64,000 nucleotides of DNA from Desulfovibrio desulfuricans DSM 642 (GCF_000420465.1 NZ_ATUZ01000019.1:1-64000); one strand, 5' to 3'. Positions 14,702 to 23,793 are shown, counted from the first letter of the stretch. Numbers and translations are program-made. The notes: a model not told the origin generated them from the sequence alone.

Positions 14702-15694
14702 TTAGCGTCTGTAGCCCATGGCGCGCCGGATTTTCTTTGGGTCGCCGCCGCCGTCAAAGCCTGCTTCGATCAGCCGTGTTGCCATGGCATCCCTGGCATT
14801 GCGGCTTGTGCCGCCCATAACCACAGCCAGGATGCGGGTATTGCCGCGCTGGGCTGTAACAATAAGATTGTAGCCCGAGGCCACGGTCCAGCCCGTTTTC
14901 AGGCCATTGACGCCCCGCACAGAGCCGAGCAGGGCGTTTGTATTGGCCATTTGTCTGTTCCTGTGAGTAAAAACGCGGGTGCTGTGAAATTTTTGCGCGC
15001 CGGGGTGCGCACGAAGGTAGGCGCGGGTAAGGCTGGCAATATCGCGGGGGGTGGAGCGTTGCCCGGCGGCGGGCAGGCCCGTGGGATTTTTGAATTCCGT
15101 GCGGCTCAGGCCCAGCCCTTTGGCTTTTTGATTCATGGCGCGCACGAATTGCCGCTCGTTGCCAGCCACACGCAGGGCGAGCGCCGTAATGGCGTCATTG
15201 CCTGATGCAACGGCAGCGCCGGTGAGCAGTTGCCTGACCGCCACGCGTTCCCCGTTGCGGAGGTGCATGGACGAGCCGCCCACGGTGGACGCGGCGGGCG
15301 TGATGCGGATTTTTTCGTCAAGGCTCAGCTTTTTGGCGCTGACGGCATCCATGGTCAGGAACATGGACATCACCTTGGTGAGTGATGCAGGCGGGATGGA
15401 CATGTCGGCGTTTTTTTCAAAAAGCACCTTGCCCGTATCCATGTTGACCAGAATGGCCGCGCGCACGCCTCTGGCTGCAAGGGATTGCGTTGCTCCTGCA
15501 AGCAGGGCGGCGTATACGGCGCAAAAAAGGATGCTGAATACCGCCATGCGCCGCAAGCAGCCCATAACTGACGGCGCAACCCCCGCAGTGCGGGGGGGGG
15601 CGTCTTGCTGAAGTCTGCCGGAGTGTGGCCTGCCGGGCTGATAGCCGGGGGCAAGCCTGCCAAAACCGGAATGTATGGTGTCTATCTTATCCAT
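14702..15694 (-). CDS. dacA: D-alanyl-D-alanine carboxypeptidase (PBP5/DacA type)
   Basis: This is a low-molecular-weight penicillin-binding protein that trims the terminal D-Ala of peptidoglycan side chains. The three active-site motifs are present: SLTK (Ser104-Lys107), SGN (164-166) and KTG near residue 268. A hydrophobic segment (about 51-70, MAVFSILFCAVYAALLAG) is the signal peptide or membrane anchor. The family's C-terminal beta domain is nearly absent, so the protein is short (330 residues). From the ATG at 15694 the frame overlaps the upstream gene by 8 nt, which suggests coupling. An ATG at 15565 would give a normal-length signal peptide and may be the true start. Confidence 0.88.
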   Translation of the reverse strand: MDKIDTIHSGFGRLAPGYQPGRPHSGRLQQDAPPRTAGVAPSVMGCLRRMAVFSILFCAVYAALLAGATQSLAARGVRAAILVNMDTGKVLFEKNADMSIPPASLTKVMSMFLTMDAVSAKKLSLDEKIRITPAASTVGGSSMHLRNGERVAVRQLLTGAAVASGNDAITALALRVAGNERQFVRAMNQKAKGLGLSRTEFKNPTGLPAAGQRSTPRDIASLTRAYLRAHPGAQKFHSTRVFTHRNRQMANTNALLGSVRGVNGLKTGWTVASGYNLIVTAQRGNTRILAVVMGGTSRNARDAMATRLIEAGFDGGGDPKKIRRAMGYRR

Positions 15695-16793
15695 CGTGCC
15701 TATAGGTGCGGTTGCCTTCTTCCACTGCCTGAATGGCAAAAGCCAGCAGTACAGGGCCCACAATAAGGCCTACCGGCCCAAAGCTCGCCAAACCGCAAAG
15801 TATGGCGATGATCAATACAAAGAATGGGGCCTTGATGCCCTGCTGCAAAAAGAGCGGACGCAGGATGTTATCTACGCCAGCCACCACCACAACCCCCCAA
15901 AGGGCCAGACCCACAGCGGCCATGCTGTTGCCCGTGAACCAGAGCGAAAGGCAAAGCGGCGCCCACACTATGGCCGTGCCAATGGCGGGAATGGGGGCCA
16001 CGAGCGTTGCAAGCAGGCCCCAGAATGCTGGCTGGCGTACCCCTGCAAAGGCAAAGGCGATGCCGCACAAAATGCCCTGCGCCGCAGCCACCAGCACAAC
16101 ACCCAGCAGAATGCCCCGCAATGCCCGGTGGATGGCAGCCGTAAAGCGGCAGAGCATTGCTTGCGGTATGTGGAATATCCTGCCGGAAATTTTGCGGATA
16201 TGGCGGGCATAGGTGGTAAAGATCACCGTGAGCGTAAAGAACAGAAAGCTTGTCCACAGCACAGTCATGGTGCCGCCGAGAAAATCCATGCTTCGGCTCA
16301 AAAGCAGGCTCATGGCATCGCCGAAAAAAGCATCCAGTTTTTGCAGAAAATCGCTGACCATTTTTTCTGCGCGTGGGTATTCTGCAAGGCTTAGCCGCCA
16401 TTGCTGAATATTGGCCACCCACTCGGGCGGCAACTGAAAGTTGTTGGCTTGCAATTCGCGCAGGCGCGCAAAACCAGCCGCCGCTTGCGGCGTCACCAGC
16501 AGGGCGAACATGGCAACGGGAACTAGTATGGAAGAGAGGAGGGTGGTTATGTACGCATAAAGGGGCAGGCTGCTTGAAAGACTAAGCCGGAATTTACGCC
16601 AGCGGGGGCCGCTCCGGGTTTTTTCAAGGCGTTTGCGCCACATCCGGCCCTTCATTTGTAGCGTCCGGTAGAGCGGCAGCGAAAGGCATGACATACAGGC
16701 AGCCATGAATATGGTCACCGGGTTGTGCCAGAGCAGCATATACAGCGCGAGCGCGGCCAAGAGGTAAAGCAGACGCGGCAGCGTTAGAGTCAT
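15687..16793 (-). CDS. AI-2E-family transporter (PerM/TqsA type)
   Basis: This is a 368-residue inner-membrane protein with about eight hydrophobic segments in the AI-2E family order: two at the N-terminus, a basic cytosolic stretch (about 48-68), a long polar insertion (about 100-160), then a membrane block containing ALWGVVVVAGVDNILRPLF and the FGPVGLIVGPVLLA motif near the C-terminus. Members export autoinducer-2 or act as sodium/proton antiporters; the substrate cannot be told from sequence. The stop overlaps the start of the carboxypeptidase gene, forming a two-gene operon. Confidence 0.85.
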   Translation of the reverse strand: MTLTLPRLLYLLAALALYMLLWHNPVTIFMAACMSCLSLPLYRTLQMKGRMWRKRLEKTRSGPRWRKFRLSLSSSLPLYAYITTLLSSILVPVAMFALLVTPQAAAGFARLRELQANNFQLPPEWVANIQQWRLSLAEYPRAEKMVSDFLQKLDAFFGDAMSLLLSRSMDFLGGTMTVLWTSFLFFTLTVIFTTYARHIRKISGRIFHIPQAMLCRFTAAIHRALRGILLGVVLVAAAQGILCGIAFAFAGVRQPAFWGLLATLVAPIPAIGTAIVWAPLCLSLWFTGNSMAAVGLALWGVVVVAGVDNILRPLFLQQGIKAPFFVLIIAILCGLASFGPVGLIVGPVLLAFAIQAVEEGNRTYRHDG

Positions 16794-17164
16794 AGTAGGC
16801 CTTGGGTTATGTGGGCGCGGCTTTTTAACCAGCGCCGGAACGTTGGAACGCGCAAGAGTAGCAAAAGCGGGCGGGGTCTGCCAAGAGGCGCAAGGGTATA
16901 AATACGCCCGCGCGAGTCAGGGCTGGCAGCCGTGCGGCATATGTCAGTGCGCCATCACGGCGCAATGGCCCGACCGGAAATATTTTGTCAGGCGCGCCCC
17001 GTCGCCCTGCGGTTGTGCAGAGAGGCCGGAGCGCGCCATAAGGTCGCACTGCGGTATGTTTGCGCGTTGCCGCGCTGCGGAAAATACGTCTGGGATAAAA
17101 CCGTTGCCGCGAAGCCAGAAAGGCGCGGCGTCGGCTGGCGGAGACCAGGGCAACAGCCCCGGCC
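16794..17164. other. Gene-free GC-rich stretch
   Basis: The 371 nt between the transporter start and the greA stop carry ORFs on both strands, but these lack ribosome binding sites and have the Arg/Pro/Ala-rich composition of GC-rich noncoding DNA. I see no RNA gene or clear hairpin terminator for greA. Confidence 0.5.
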
Positions 17165-17662
17165 CTAGTTCAGCACGTTGCTGCCTTTAAAGCTGATGTT
17201 GATCACTTCGTAGGTAACGCGGCCACGCGGAATATCCACGGTCACTTCATCTCCTACTTCGCGGCCCAGCAGGGCCTGGCCCACAGGGGAAAGAAACGAG
17301 ATGGAACCCTTGGCGGGGTCGGCCTCGTCAGGGCCGAGAATGGTGAAGGAGCGTGCTTCGCCGCTATCGACATCCTCAACCTCAACCGTAGAACCAAAGA
17401 TGACCTTGTCGCCCTTCAGAGAATCAAGATCAACGACCTGATAGAGCGCCATGCGCGATTCAATGTATTTGATGCGGGCTTCAGCCATGCCCTGACGTTC
17501 ACGCGCGGCGTCGTACCCGGCGTTTTCTCGCAGGTCGCCTTCTTCACGGGCTTCTTTGATGGCCTGGATGATGGCGGGCCGTTCGCTCTTCAGGCGGGCC
17601 AGTTCGTCTTCCAGCTTTTTGTAGCCTTGCACGGAAATGGGGATGCTTGTCATGGTTGCCAT
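17165..17662 (-). CDS. greA: Transcription elongation factor GreA
   Basis: This factor enters the secondary channel of RNA polymerase and triggers cleavage of backtracked transcripts. The 165-residue protein has the N-terminal coiled coil (about 10-80) with the tip motif EEGDLRENAGYDAARERQ carrying the acidic residues that act at the active site, and a C-terminal FKBP-like domain with SFLSPVGQALLGREVGD. It is a single-gene unit. A terminator-like hairpin lies in its leader, 19-47 nt upstream of the ATG, which suggests regulation by attenuation. Confidence 0.96.
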   Translation of the reverse strand: MATMTSIPISVQGYKKLEDELARLKSERPAIIQAIKEAREEGDLRENAGYDAARERQGMAEARIKYIESRMALYQVVDLDSLKGDKVIFGSTVEVEDVDSGEARSFTILGPDEADPAKGSISFLSPVGQALLGREVGDEVTVDIPRGRVTYEVINISFKGSNVLN

Positions 17663-17680
17663 AATCTGACCTCACAAACG

Positions 17681-17709
17681 AAAAAAAAGCGCCGCTGCCC
17701 AGGCAGCGG
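17681..17709 (-). terminator. Intrinsic terminator inside the greA leader
   Basis: On the minus strand CCGCTGC and GCAGCGG (within 17692-17709) form a 7-bp stem with a 4-nt loop, followed by CGC and eight T. No leftward gene lies upstream (the next gene is divergent), so the structure can only act on a transcript starting in 17710-18050 and running toward greA. It would yield a short leader RNA. Confidence 0.75.
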
Positions 17710-18050
17710 AGCAAGCAATGGGGGGTATTTTCCGAAAAAAAGACTGCACGGGCCGCAGTGACTGTGCGCTAAACCCGGCTGTGTTAACCGGGTGATGATC
17801 CGTAACAGCAAGTACACACTACCTACTGGGCGCAAAACGGTCAAGCCCCGAAGCGTGCGGGCTGGGGAAGACCTGCCCTGCCTCTGCATAATGTCATGTA
17901 ATCGACATGAGGTTCAGGCTTGCGCGGCAGTGAGCCTGCGTATATGTTGGAGATGCGCCCAACGCGGCAGGCGCTTGCGCCCGCAGGGCAGAGCTGCGTA
18001 AAACGCTTGGTTTGAGCGGCATATAACAACTGTATGAACAACGGCAGACT
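17710..18050. other. Divergent promoter region of greA and the YbhN-like gene
   Basis: No protein-like ORF with a start site is visible. It must hold promoters for both genes, but none is a good enough match to name. Confidence 0.4.
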
Positions 18051-19610
18051 ATGAAAAAATATTTGCGTTATCTTGGGTCGGTGCTTGTCGCGGCGGTGTT
18101 TTTTCTGGCTGTGTACCTTTTGTACCATAAGCTTAAAAGTTACAGCATAGCCCAGATTCGCGAAAGCATAAGCCAGATATCGCACGGGCGGATTCTCTGT
18201 TCGTTGCTGCTGATGGTGGTCAATTACATCATTCTTGTGGGCTACGACTGGCTGGCGCTCAAGGCCATCCACAAAACCCTGCCATTGCCCCGCGTGGGGC
18301 TTGTTTCTTTTGTAGGGCAGGCTGTGAGCTACAACTTTGGCGCGCTGCTGGGCGGCACCAGTGTGCGTTACCGCTTTTATTCAGCCTGGGGTTTTTCGCT
18401 GGCAGAGATTGTGCGCCTGGTGCTGATGCTGGCGGTCACATTCTGGGTGGGCGCTTTGGGGCTGTGCGGGTTGATTTTTATCATAAGCCCGCCTGCCATT
18501 CCTGATGATCTGCTGGCAAAAATGCCCATGACAGACGTGCGTATTCTGGGCGTGGTGCTGCTGCTTATTGCCTGCTCCTACCTGATCCTGTGCTGTACCG
18601 TGCGCAAACCCGTGCATCTGTTTGGCAAGGAATTTGTCTTTCCGCCGCCGCACATTGCCTTTGCCCAGGCTCTTGTGGCAGGGGTGGACATTATCGCCGC
18701 AGCTGGTTGCATGTATGTGTTGCTGCCCGGCAACATGGGCATATCGTTTCTTGATTTTCTGCCGAGCTACCTCATGGCCCAGGTGGCGGTGGTGCTTACG
18801 CACATCCCCGGCGGGGTTGGCGTTTTTGAGCTTGTCATCCTGCACCTTACCCACACCACGCAGGCGCAGGCCGTATTTGCGGCGGTGCTGCTGTTCCGCA
18901 TCATTTACTTTATCATTCCGCTGCTGGCAGCCGCATTGCTGCTGGCCGTTTACGAAGTGCGCCAGCGCAGCGACATGCTGCGCGAAACTGGCCGCTGGCT
19001 TTCTGTGCTCTCGCACTCCATTTCTGCCTATATGGTTTTTGCAGCGGGCGTGATTCTGCTTGTCTGCGCCATGCTGCCGCCAGGCAAGCACATGCTGCAC
19101 GCCCTGCGCAGCATGATCCCCTACGAGGCACTGGCTGTGGGGCATTTTCTCACTGCTATTTCGGGCGCCATGCTGCTTTTTGTTTCATACGGGCTTGAGC
19201 GGCGGCAGTCGCGCGGGTTCCATCTGGCGGTGCTATGCCTTTGCCTGGGGATTGCGGGAGCTCTGCTCAACGGTTTTTCGTGGATCACCGCATCCATGGT
19301 CAGTATTGTGCTGTTGACTGTGTGCATGGCCCGGCGGCGTTTTTACCGTTCATCCTTTTTCTGGGAAGAGCCAATCCCCGGCTACTGGCTGTTCGGTGCG
19401 CTGGGGGTGCTGGCCTTGATGGCCTTTATTGCATGGGCGCTTTATCATCCCTCATGGAATAAAGCCGCTGCCTGGGGTTTTGACCACCCGCACATGGCTG
19501 CGCAAACACTGCTTGATTTTCTTGGCATTGCCGTGGGGTTGGCAGCGGGCTGGTTGTGGCGCGTTGCCTTGCGATTGCGTGCCCGGCGGCAAAAGGCCGC
19601 GCATCAATGA
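18051..19610 (+). CDS. YbhN/UPF0104-like membrane protein (LPG-synthase TM domain)
   Basis: This is a 519-residue polytopic protein with about 13 hydrophobic segments. The first 320 residues match the layout of the lysylphosphatidylglycerol synthase transmembrane domain (YbhN/MprF N-terminus): an initial membrane helix, VGYDWLALKAI, the Gly/Ala-rich YNFGALLGGTSVRYRFY segment and the THIPGGVGVFE motif. The MprF flippase part also has additional C-terminal helices as here, but no cytosolic aminoacyl-transferase domain is present. A role in lipid or glycolipid translocation is likely but the substrate is unknown. No strong ribosome binding site is visible before the ATG. Confidence 0.8.
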   Translation: MKKYLRYLGSVLVAAVFFLAVYLLYHKLKSYSIAQIRESISQISHGRILCSLLLMVVNYIILVGYDWLALKAIHKTLPLPRVGLVSFVGQAVSYNFGALLGGTSVRYRFYSAWGFSLAEIVRLVLMLAVTFWVGALGLCGLIFIISPPAIPDDLLAKMPMTDVRILGVVLLLIACSYLILCCTVRKPVHLFGKEFVFPPPHIAFAQALVAGVDIIAAAGCMYVLLPGNMGISFLDFLPSYLMAQVAVVLTHIPGGVGVFELVILHLTHTTQAQAVFAAVLLFRIIYFIIPLLAAALLLAVYEVRQRSDMLRETGRWLSVLSHSISAYMVFAAGVILLVCAMLPPGKHMLHALRSMIPYEALAVGHFLTAISGAMLLFVSYGLERRQSRGFHLAVLCLCLGIAGALLNGFSWITASMVSIVLLTVCMARRRFYRSSFFWEEPIPGYWLFGALGVLALMAFIAWALYHPSWNKAAAWGFDHPHMAAQTLLDFLGIAVGLAAGWLWRVALRLRARRQKAAHQ

Positions 19611-19647
19611 TAGCGCGCTGAACGCATATAGTTGTTGCAGTATGCTT

Positions 19648-19686
19648 AAAAATGCGGCCTTCCGTGCTTACGGAGGGCCGCATTTT
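19648..19686. terminator. Bidirectional terminator
   Basis: AAAAATGCGGCC and GGCCGCATTTTT bracket a short internal hairpin between the convergent YbhN-like and kinase-like genes. Confidence 0.85.
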
Positions 19687-19782
19687 TGTAGGCAGGCTTG
19701 TTGTATCTGCTGACCTGATATGGGGAATGCTGGCAATGCTGGATATGATCGTGCGGGGCATGCCTGCGCCCTGCGGCGCGGG

Positions 19783-20685
19783 CTAGACGGATGCAGCAGA
19801 AAGAGCGGTCGGCCACATTGAGCGCGCACCGCGCATGGCTTCTGGCAGCATTTCAATCAGTTCACCAATCTGGGTGCCGGGATTGGGCGCGCAGAGTTGC
19901 GCCAGCAGGCGCGCCATGCGGGCCGCCGCCATGCAGGCCTCGTCCATTGCCGCGCCGCCGCACAAAAAAGCCGTTGCCAGCCCTGTCACCAGATCGCCCG
20001 TGCCGCCAATGCATTCCATGGCGGGAACCGAGGGCGCGCCCACCGTGGCGATTACGCGGCCATCCACGACAATATAATCTTTTGATCCCTTGATAATCAG
20101 ATTTTTCGGGCAGTTGCCGTGCTCAAGAGCGCGTTGCAAAAGCGGCGGCACGTCATCCTCGCGCGCCAGCAGAAAACCCCGCGTATAAAAGGGGTGGGGG
20201 GCATTTTCATCTGCCAGAAAGGCCAGCTCGCCCAGATCAGGCGTAAAAAGGTCATAGGCATCGGCATAGCCGCTCATTTTTGCCACATACATAAAGCCCG
20301 CGTCTGCCACCATCACTGGCGGCGCATCAAGGGCCTGCGCGGCCATGAGCACCCGGTTGTGCCAATCCTGATCAGGGAAAAGATAGTGAAAGGTCAGCCC
20401 CGCAGGGGAGAGGCCCGCCAGATTTTGCTCCAGCCATGCGTAAATGGCGCGGCTGCCCGCGCCGGAACCAGGATCGCCCGCCAGCAGAAGGCGAGGCGGC
20501 GCAATGCCCAGTTCCTTGCAGGCAAGAATGGCTGTGGCGGCAAGGGCCGCAGTGCCTCGCTGCACAGGTACTGCCTGACCATCCGACAGGTGGAGCAAAC
20601 CGCCCGCAACCGTGCTTTCGCCCTCAAGGCCAGCAGGGCAGAAGGCAAAATCCGGATCGGGCAGGGTTCCTGCTATGCACCACAT
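19783..20685 (-). CDS. Ribokinase/NAD(P)H-hydrate-dehydratase-like protein in a selenium cluster
   Basis: This is a 300-residue protein of the ribokinase-like fold. The C-terminal ECIGGTGDLVTGLATAF motif (about residues 230-247) carries the GTGD anion hole and catalytic Asp of that superfamily, as in the YjeF C-terminal domain. A LLLAGDPGSGAGSRA segment near residue 65 is the other glycine-rich block. The reaction cannot be named. The start overlaps the end of the DUF3343 gene by 13 nt, so both are translated together, last in the yedE-led gene set. Its place beside YedE and TusA suggests a role in selenium use. Confidence 0.6.
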   Translation of the reverse strand: MWCIAGTLPDPDFAFCPAGLEGESTVAGGLLHLSDGQAVPVQRGTAALAATAILACKELGIAPPRLLLAGDPGSGAGSRAIYAWLEQNLAGLSPAGLTFHYLFPDQDWHNRVLMAAQALDAPPVMVADAGFMYVAKMSGYADAYDLFTPDLGELAFLADENAPHPFYTRGFLLAREDDVPPLLQRALEHGNCPKNLIIKGSKDYIVVDGRVIATVGAPSVPAMECIGGTGDLVTGLATAFLCGGAAMDEACMAAARMARLLAQLCAPNPGTQIGELIEMLPEAMRGARSMWPTALSAASV

Positions 20686-21299
20686 GCGACTTGCCTCCGC
20701 AGTTCTTCAAAGGCCTTTTGCAGGCTGTAGCAGCAGAGGGTCTGCCCCAGGGTCAGGGGTTCCGGGGCTTCATCAAGGCGCAGGCCACACAGCCGATGCG
20801 CCACCCACGGCACATCGGGGCAGCCGCCGCCAGAAATATTCACAATGCGCCCGTCAGCAGTATCAAGGGTAATTTTCATGTTGGCGGCTCGCACCATAAG
20901 CCAGCGGTCATCCAGATGTTTTATCTGAAACAGGGACACAGGTTCCAGCAGCACATCATGGGCGCTGACCACCTGACTGGGCGCAAGCCCTTCCCGTTCC
21001 AGAACATCCAGAACGCGCGCCTGACTCACCAGTTCAAAAACCACCACCATGTCGCAGCCTGTGCGCAGTTCCGGCGGCGGCCCCTTTACTTCCACATCCA
21101 GCCCGGCCTTGCGCAGCAGGCGTTCGGCGCGGATGACCTCGCCAGTGTGGTCAAAAACCAGCAACCCCCTATCGTTGCAGCCACGTTTGCCGCCGCTGCC
21201 AGAATCCACAGCAGATCCTTTACCGTTGGGAGAAAACAGGCCGCGCAGCTTTTGCGCAAAGCCATGCAGCAGGCTGGTCTGAGAACTGTTCTGCGTCAT
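20673..21299 (-). CDS. DUF3343-containing protein (putative Se/S carrier-like)
   Basis: This 208-residue protein has a Ser/Gly-rich N-terminus, then a DUF3343-like domain (about 44-120: GLLVFDHTGEVIRAERLLRKAG, then PPPELRTGCDMVVVFE). The Cys in LRTGCD is the likely carrier residue. The C-terminal part (about 150-208) contains ISGGGCPDVPWVAHRL and two further Cys. DUF3343 proteins are thought to carry sulfur or selenium, mainly from their linkage to selenium genes. It lies between the TusA-like gene and the kinase-like gene on the same strand, 156 nt after the former. Confidence 0.7.
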   Translation of the reverse strand: MTQNSSQTSLLHGFAQKLRGLFSPNGKGSAVDSGSGGKRGCNDRGLLVFDHTGEVIRAERLLRKAGLDVEVKGPPPELRTGCDMVVVFELVSQARVLDVLEREGLAPSQVVSAHDVLLEPVSLFQIKHLDDRWLMVRAANMKITLDTADGRIVNISGGGCPDVPWVAHRLCGLRLDEAPEPLTLGQTLCCYSLQKAFEELRRQVACGA

Positions 21300-21455
21300 G
21301 ATTTCCCCCGAAAATTTTGGCTCGCCGGATCCGTTACAGCACTCATGGCGAGGGCTGGGGAATGGCAGCTTTCAGCCATCACTGGCTGATATGGGCGACA
21401 GTGGCGGCGCGGGCATTTTTTGTTCATCCGCGCCGCCAGTCCCCCAATCCGAACG

Positions 21456-21674
21456 TTAATCCTTGCGGATGTCTATGCGCGTTATGCCTTCGCTTTCTTC
21501 AGTCGTGCTGACGGCAAAGCCCCGGTTGCGGGCAGCGCGGCTGACATTTTCAAGGCTGGCGTCGTTATCCACCAATACGCTGAAAGGCCCCTGTTCATCG
21601 GCCTTGGCAGCGGTAAGAAACATGAGTACGGGTTGCGGGCAGGAAAGCCCGCGAGTGTCGATGGTAGTGGACAT
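21456..21674 (-). CDS. TusA/SirA-like sulfurtransferase (YedF N-terminal type)
   Basis: This is a 72-residue TusA-fold protein with the motif DTRGLSCPQPVL, whose Cys carries a persulfide or, in selenium-linked members, a perselenide. It contains only the TusA domain; the DsrE-like part found in full-length YedF is absent. The ATG overlaps the yedE stop by one base (TAATG) and an AGGAGAGG lies within the end of yedE, so translation is coupled. This places it with a selenium importer as the probable acceptor of incoming selenium. Confidence 0.85.
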   Translation of the reverse strand: MSTTIDTRGLSCPQPVLMFLTAAKADEQGPFSVLVDNDASLENVSRAARNRGFAVSTTEESEGITRIDIRKD

Positions 21675-22768
21675 TACGCGCCTCTCCTGCAGTTGAAAAA
21701 TCCGATGCAAAGGCAGATGGCAAGACCGGCAAGGGTGCCCGCCATGCCGTGAGGGCCGATTCCTGCAGGGCTGGAGGCCAAACCGAAGTTATGGGCAACA
21801 GCGGTGCCAATGATCAGGCCAACGGCAAAAACGGCGGCATCGTTGTCGCCTTCGCCAGCCATAAAGAGCTGACGGCCAGGGCAGCCGCCCGCGAGGGCAA
21901 AGGCCAGACCGGCAGTAGCCATGCCGAGGAAGTTCCAGAGATTGTCTGGCTGGGCGATGGGCTGGTTTTCAAAGCCGGGTTTGAACGCGCCAAAGTACAG
22001 GTTCAGAACAAGGGCCGCGCCCAGCATGGCCAGAAAACCCAGTGCCAGATGCCATTGCCTGAACAGCATCACATCGCGCAGCGCCCCCATGGTGCAGAAA
22101 CGGCTGCGCTGGGCCAGAAAGCCCACGATCAGCCCCACGCCAATGGAAAGTATAAAGGGTGCATGCTGCGCGCCGGGGCCTTTGACGGAATAGAAAAGAA
22201 CGCCGCTCTGCGGCTGTTCTGTCACCTGCGGATTGAGCAGATACAGGGCTACGAAGGAGAGCATGATGCCGGGCAGCACCAGACCGGAGATTTTGCTTTG
22301 GCCCTGGCTGCGGCCCAGTGAAAAACCCATGCGGAAAAATATGGTGCCAATACCCACGCCGCAGATCAGGCCAGCAAGGCCAAAGAGAGCAAAGGCATCG
22401 CCGCCCGCAAGGCGCAGAATAACACGCCAGGGGCAACCCAGAAAGACCAGCGCGCCAATACCCGCTATGCCTCCAAGCAAAAAGCGGGTGATGGGGGCCG
22501 AGCCGCCGCGCGGCTTGTATTCGCCAAAGGCCAGCGCAGCGCCAAATGCGCCCAGCACCATGCCCATGATTTCGGGCCGCAGGTACTGCACGACGGCAGC
22601 GCGGTGAAAGCCCAGAGCGCCCGCGATATCGCGGTTAAAGCAGACCACGCAAATGCCCATGTTGCCGGGATTGCCCATTTGCTGGAGCAACACGGCAAGC
22701 ACGCCGAACACAAGCCCGGTGGCAATGATGCCTGTTGTGGTGGAGAAAAAATTGAAGCCTGGTTTCAT
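21674..22768 (-). CDS. yedE: YedE-family putative selenium transporter
   Basis: This is a 364-residue inner-membrane protein with about ten hydrophobic segments and the YeeE/YedE Cys motifs: FLGCPWR, QRSRFCTMGALRD and GGCPGRQL. YeeE relatives move thiosulfate through such Cys; YedE members beside TusA/DUF3343 genes are proposed selenium importers. The start at 22768 has AGGAGG just upstream. It heads a coupled set with the TusA-like gene. In-window need for selenium is shown by the UGA-containing HesB-like gene 1.1 kb away. Confidence 0.85.
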   Translation of the reverse strand: MKPGFNFFSTTTGIIATGLVFGVLAVLLQQMGNPGNMGICVVCFNRDIAGALGFHRAAVVQYLRPEIMGMVLGAFGAALAFGEYKPRGGSAPITRFLLGGIAGIGALVFLGCPWRVILRLAGGDAFALFGLAGLICGVGIGTIFFRMGFSLGRSQGQSKISGLVLPGIMLSFVALYLLNPQVTEQPQSGVLFYSVKGPGAQHAPFILSIGVGLIVGFLAQRSRFCTMGALRDVMLFRQWHLALGFLAMLGAALVLNLYFGAFKPGFENQPIAQPDNLWNFLGMATAGLAFALAGGCPGRQLFMAGEGDNDAAVFAVGLIIGTAVAHNFGLASSPAGIGPHGMAGTLAGLAICLCIGFFNCRRGA

Positions 22769-23132
22769 GAAATCCTCCTTTTTGGGCCACAGGCCCGTGG
22801 CGAAGCCGATGTATGAAACGGCAGCGCGAACGGAGGATTTGTCGGGTCAGTGGTGCAGGGCAGGGAAACCATGCGCCAGCCGCAAACCGGGCCGCCGTTC
22901 GCGTAAGCTCCACAACGTGAAGCTCCTTGCTGTGCGTCAGGTTTTGCGCTTGGGCATGGTTTCCTCTGTTCTGTATCTGCTGCCGCAGCCTGTTGGGGAG
23001 CGGCACGTCAGCGTGGTGAATGAATTTCTGTTCCTGTACTCTGTCATGGTCAGGCAAAGGCCTGTCGATACTTTCCCTGGGCTGGCATTTCGCAGTGCCG
23101 TGTCTGCCGCAGGGGCAATTTTCGCGTCTGTT
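22769..23132. other. Gene-free stretch upstream of yedE
   Basis: The 364 nt between the pyrR stop and the yedE start contain only shadow ORFs. They must hold the yedE promoter. I could not identify a binding site or riboswitch. Confidence 0.45.
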
Positions 23133-23669
23133 TTACGATGCGGTCGTCAGGTTCACGCTGTCTTCGCCATCGCGCTCGGCCAGCATGACGTCCACGTGTT
23201 CCTGTCTGCTGGTATTGATGACGCGGCCCACGTAGTCCGCATGGATGGGCAGTTCGCGGTGACCACGATCAATGAGGGTCAGCAGTTCCACGCAGCGCGG
23301 ACGGCCGTAGTCGAGCAGGGCCTCGAGGGCGGCGCGGATGGTGCGCCCGGTGTAGAGCACATCGTCAATCAGAATGATAACCTTTTCGTCCACGCTTTCG
23401 GTGATGCGCGACTGCCCGATGCTGGGCTTGCCCACAAGGCTTGTCCAGTCATCGCGGTACAGATTGATATCCAGGGTTCCGAGGGGCATGACGCGGTCAA
23501 GCCGCGCCTGCAGCAGGGCAGCTATGCGCCGGGCCAGATCTGCTCCGCGCCGTTCAATGCCCACCAGCATTACATCCTGGCATGCAGCGTGTCGTTCGAG
23601 TATCTGCGAGGCGAGGCGTTCAAGTACGCGCGCCATTTCGTCTTTTTCCAGTAGCCGGGTCGTGGACAT
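23133..23669 (-). CDS. pyrR: PyrR, pyrimidine operon regulator / uracil phosphoribosyltransferase
   Basis: This 178-residue protein of the type I phosphoribosyltransferase fold has the PRPP-binding motif VIILIDDVLYTGRT (about 97-110) and the VGIERRGADLARRI segment typical of PyrR. In Gram-positive bacteria it binds pyr mRNA in response to UMP; whether it does so here is unknown, since no pyr gene is in the window, and it may act only as an enzyme. The ATG at 23669 has GGAGG upstream; the longer frame to 23744 runs into the promoter region of the divergent HesB-like gene. Confidence 0.93.
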   Translation of the reverse strand: MSTTRLLEKDEMARVLERLASQILERHAACQDVMLVGIERRGADLARRIAALLQARLDRVMPLGTLDINLYRDDWTSLVGKPSIGQSRITESVDEKVIILIDDVLYTGRTIRAALEALLDYGRPRCVELLTLIDRGHRELPIHADYVGRVINTSRQEHVDVMLAERDGEDSVNLTTAS

Positions 23670-23793
23670 GGTTCCTCCAAAGGTGGATATGCCCGCCATT
23701 CTAGCCGTTTTCGCCTTTAAAGAAAAGCCCTGGGCAATTGACAAGCCCCACGCATGACCTTAGTTAGTAAAACACTCGAATCATGGAGGACGT

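Noticed and set aside
16843..17190. 115-residue ORF between the AI-2E-type transporter and greA
   Set aside because: Arg/Cys/Pro-rich text typical of noncoding GC-rich DNA; no start site.
22653..23654. 333-residue plus-strand ORF across the yedE/pyrR gap
   Set aside because: It overlaps both real genes antisense and lacks a start site.
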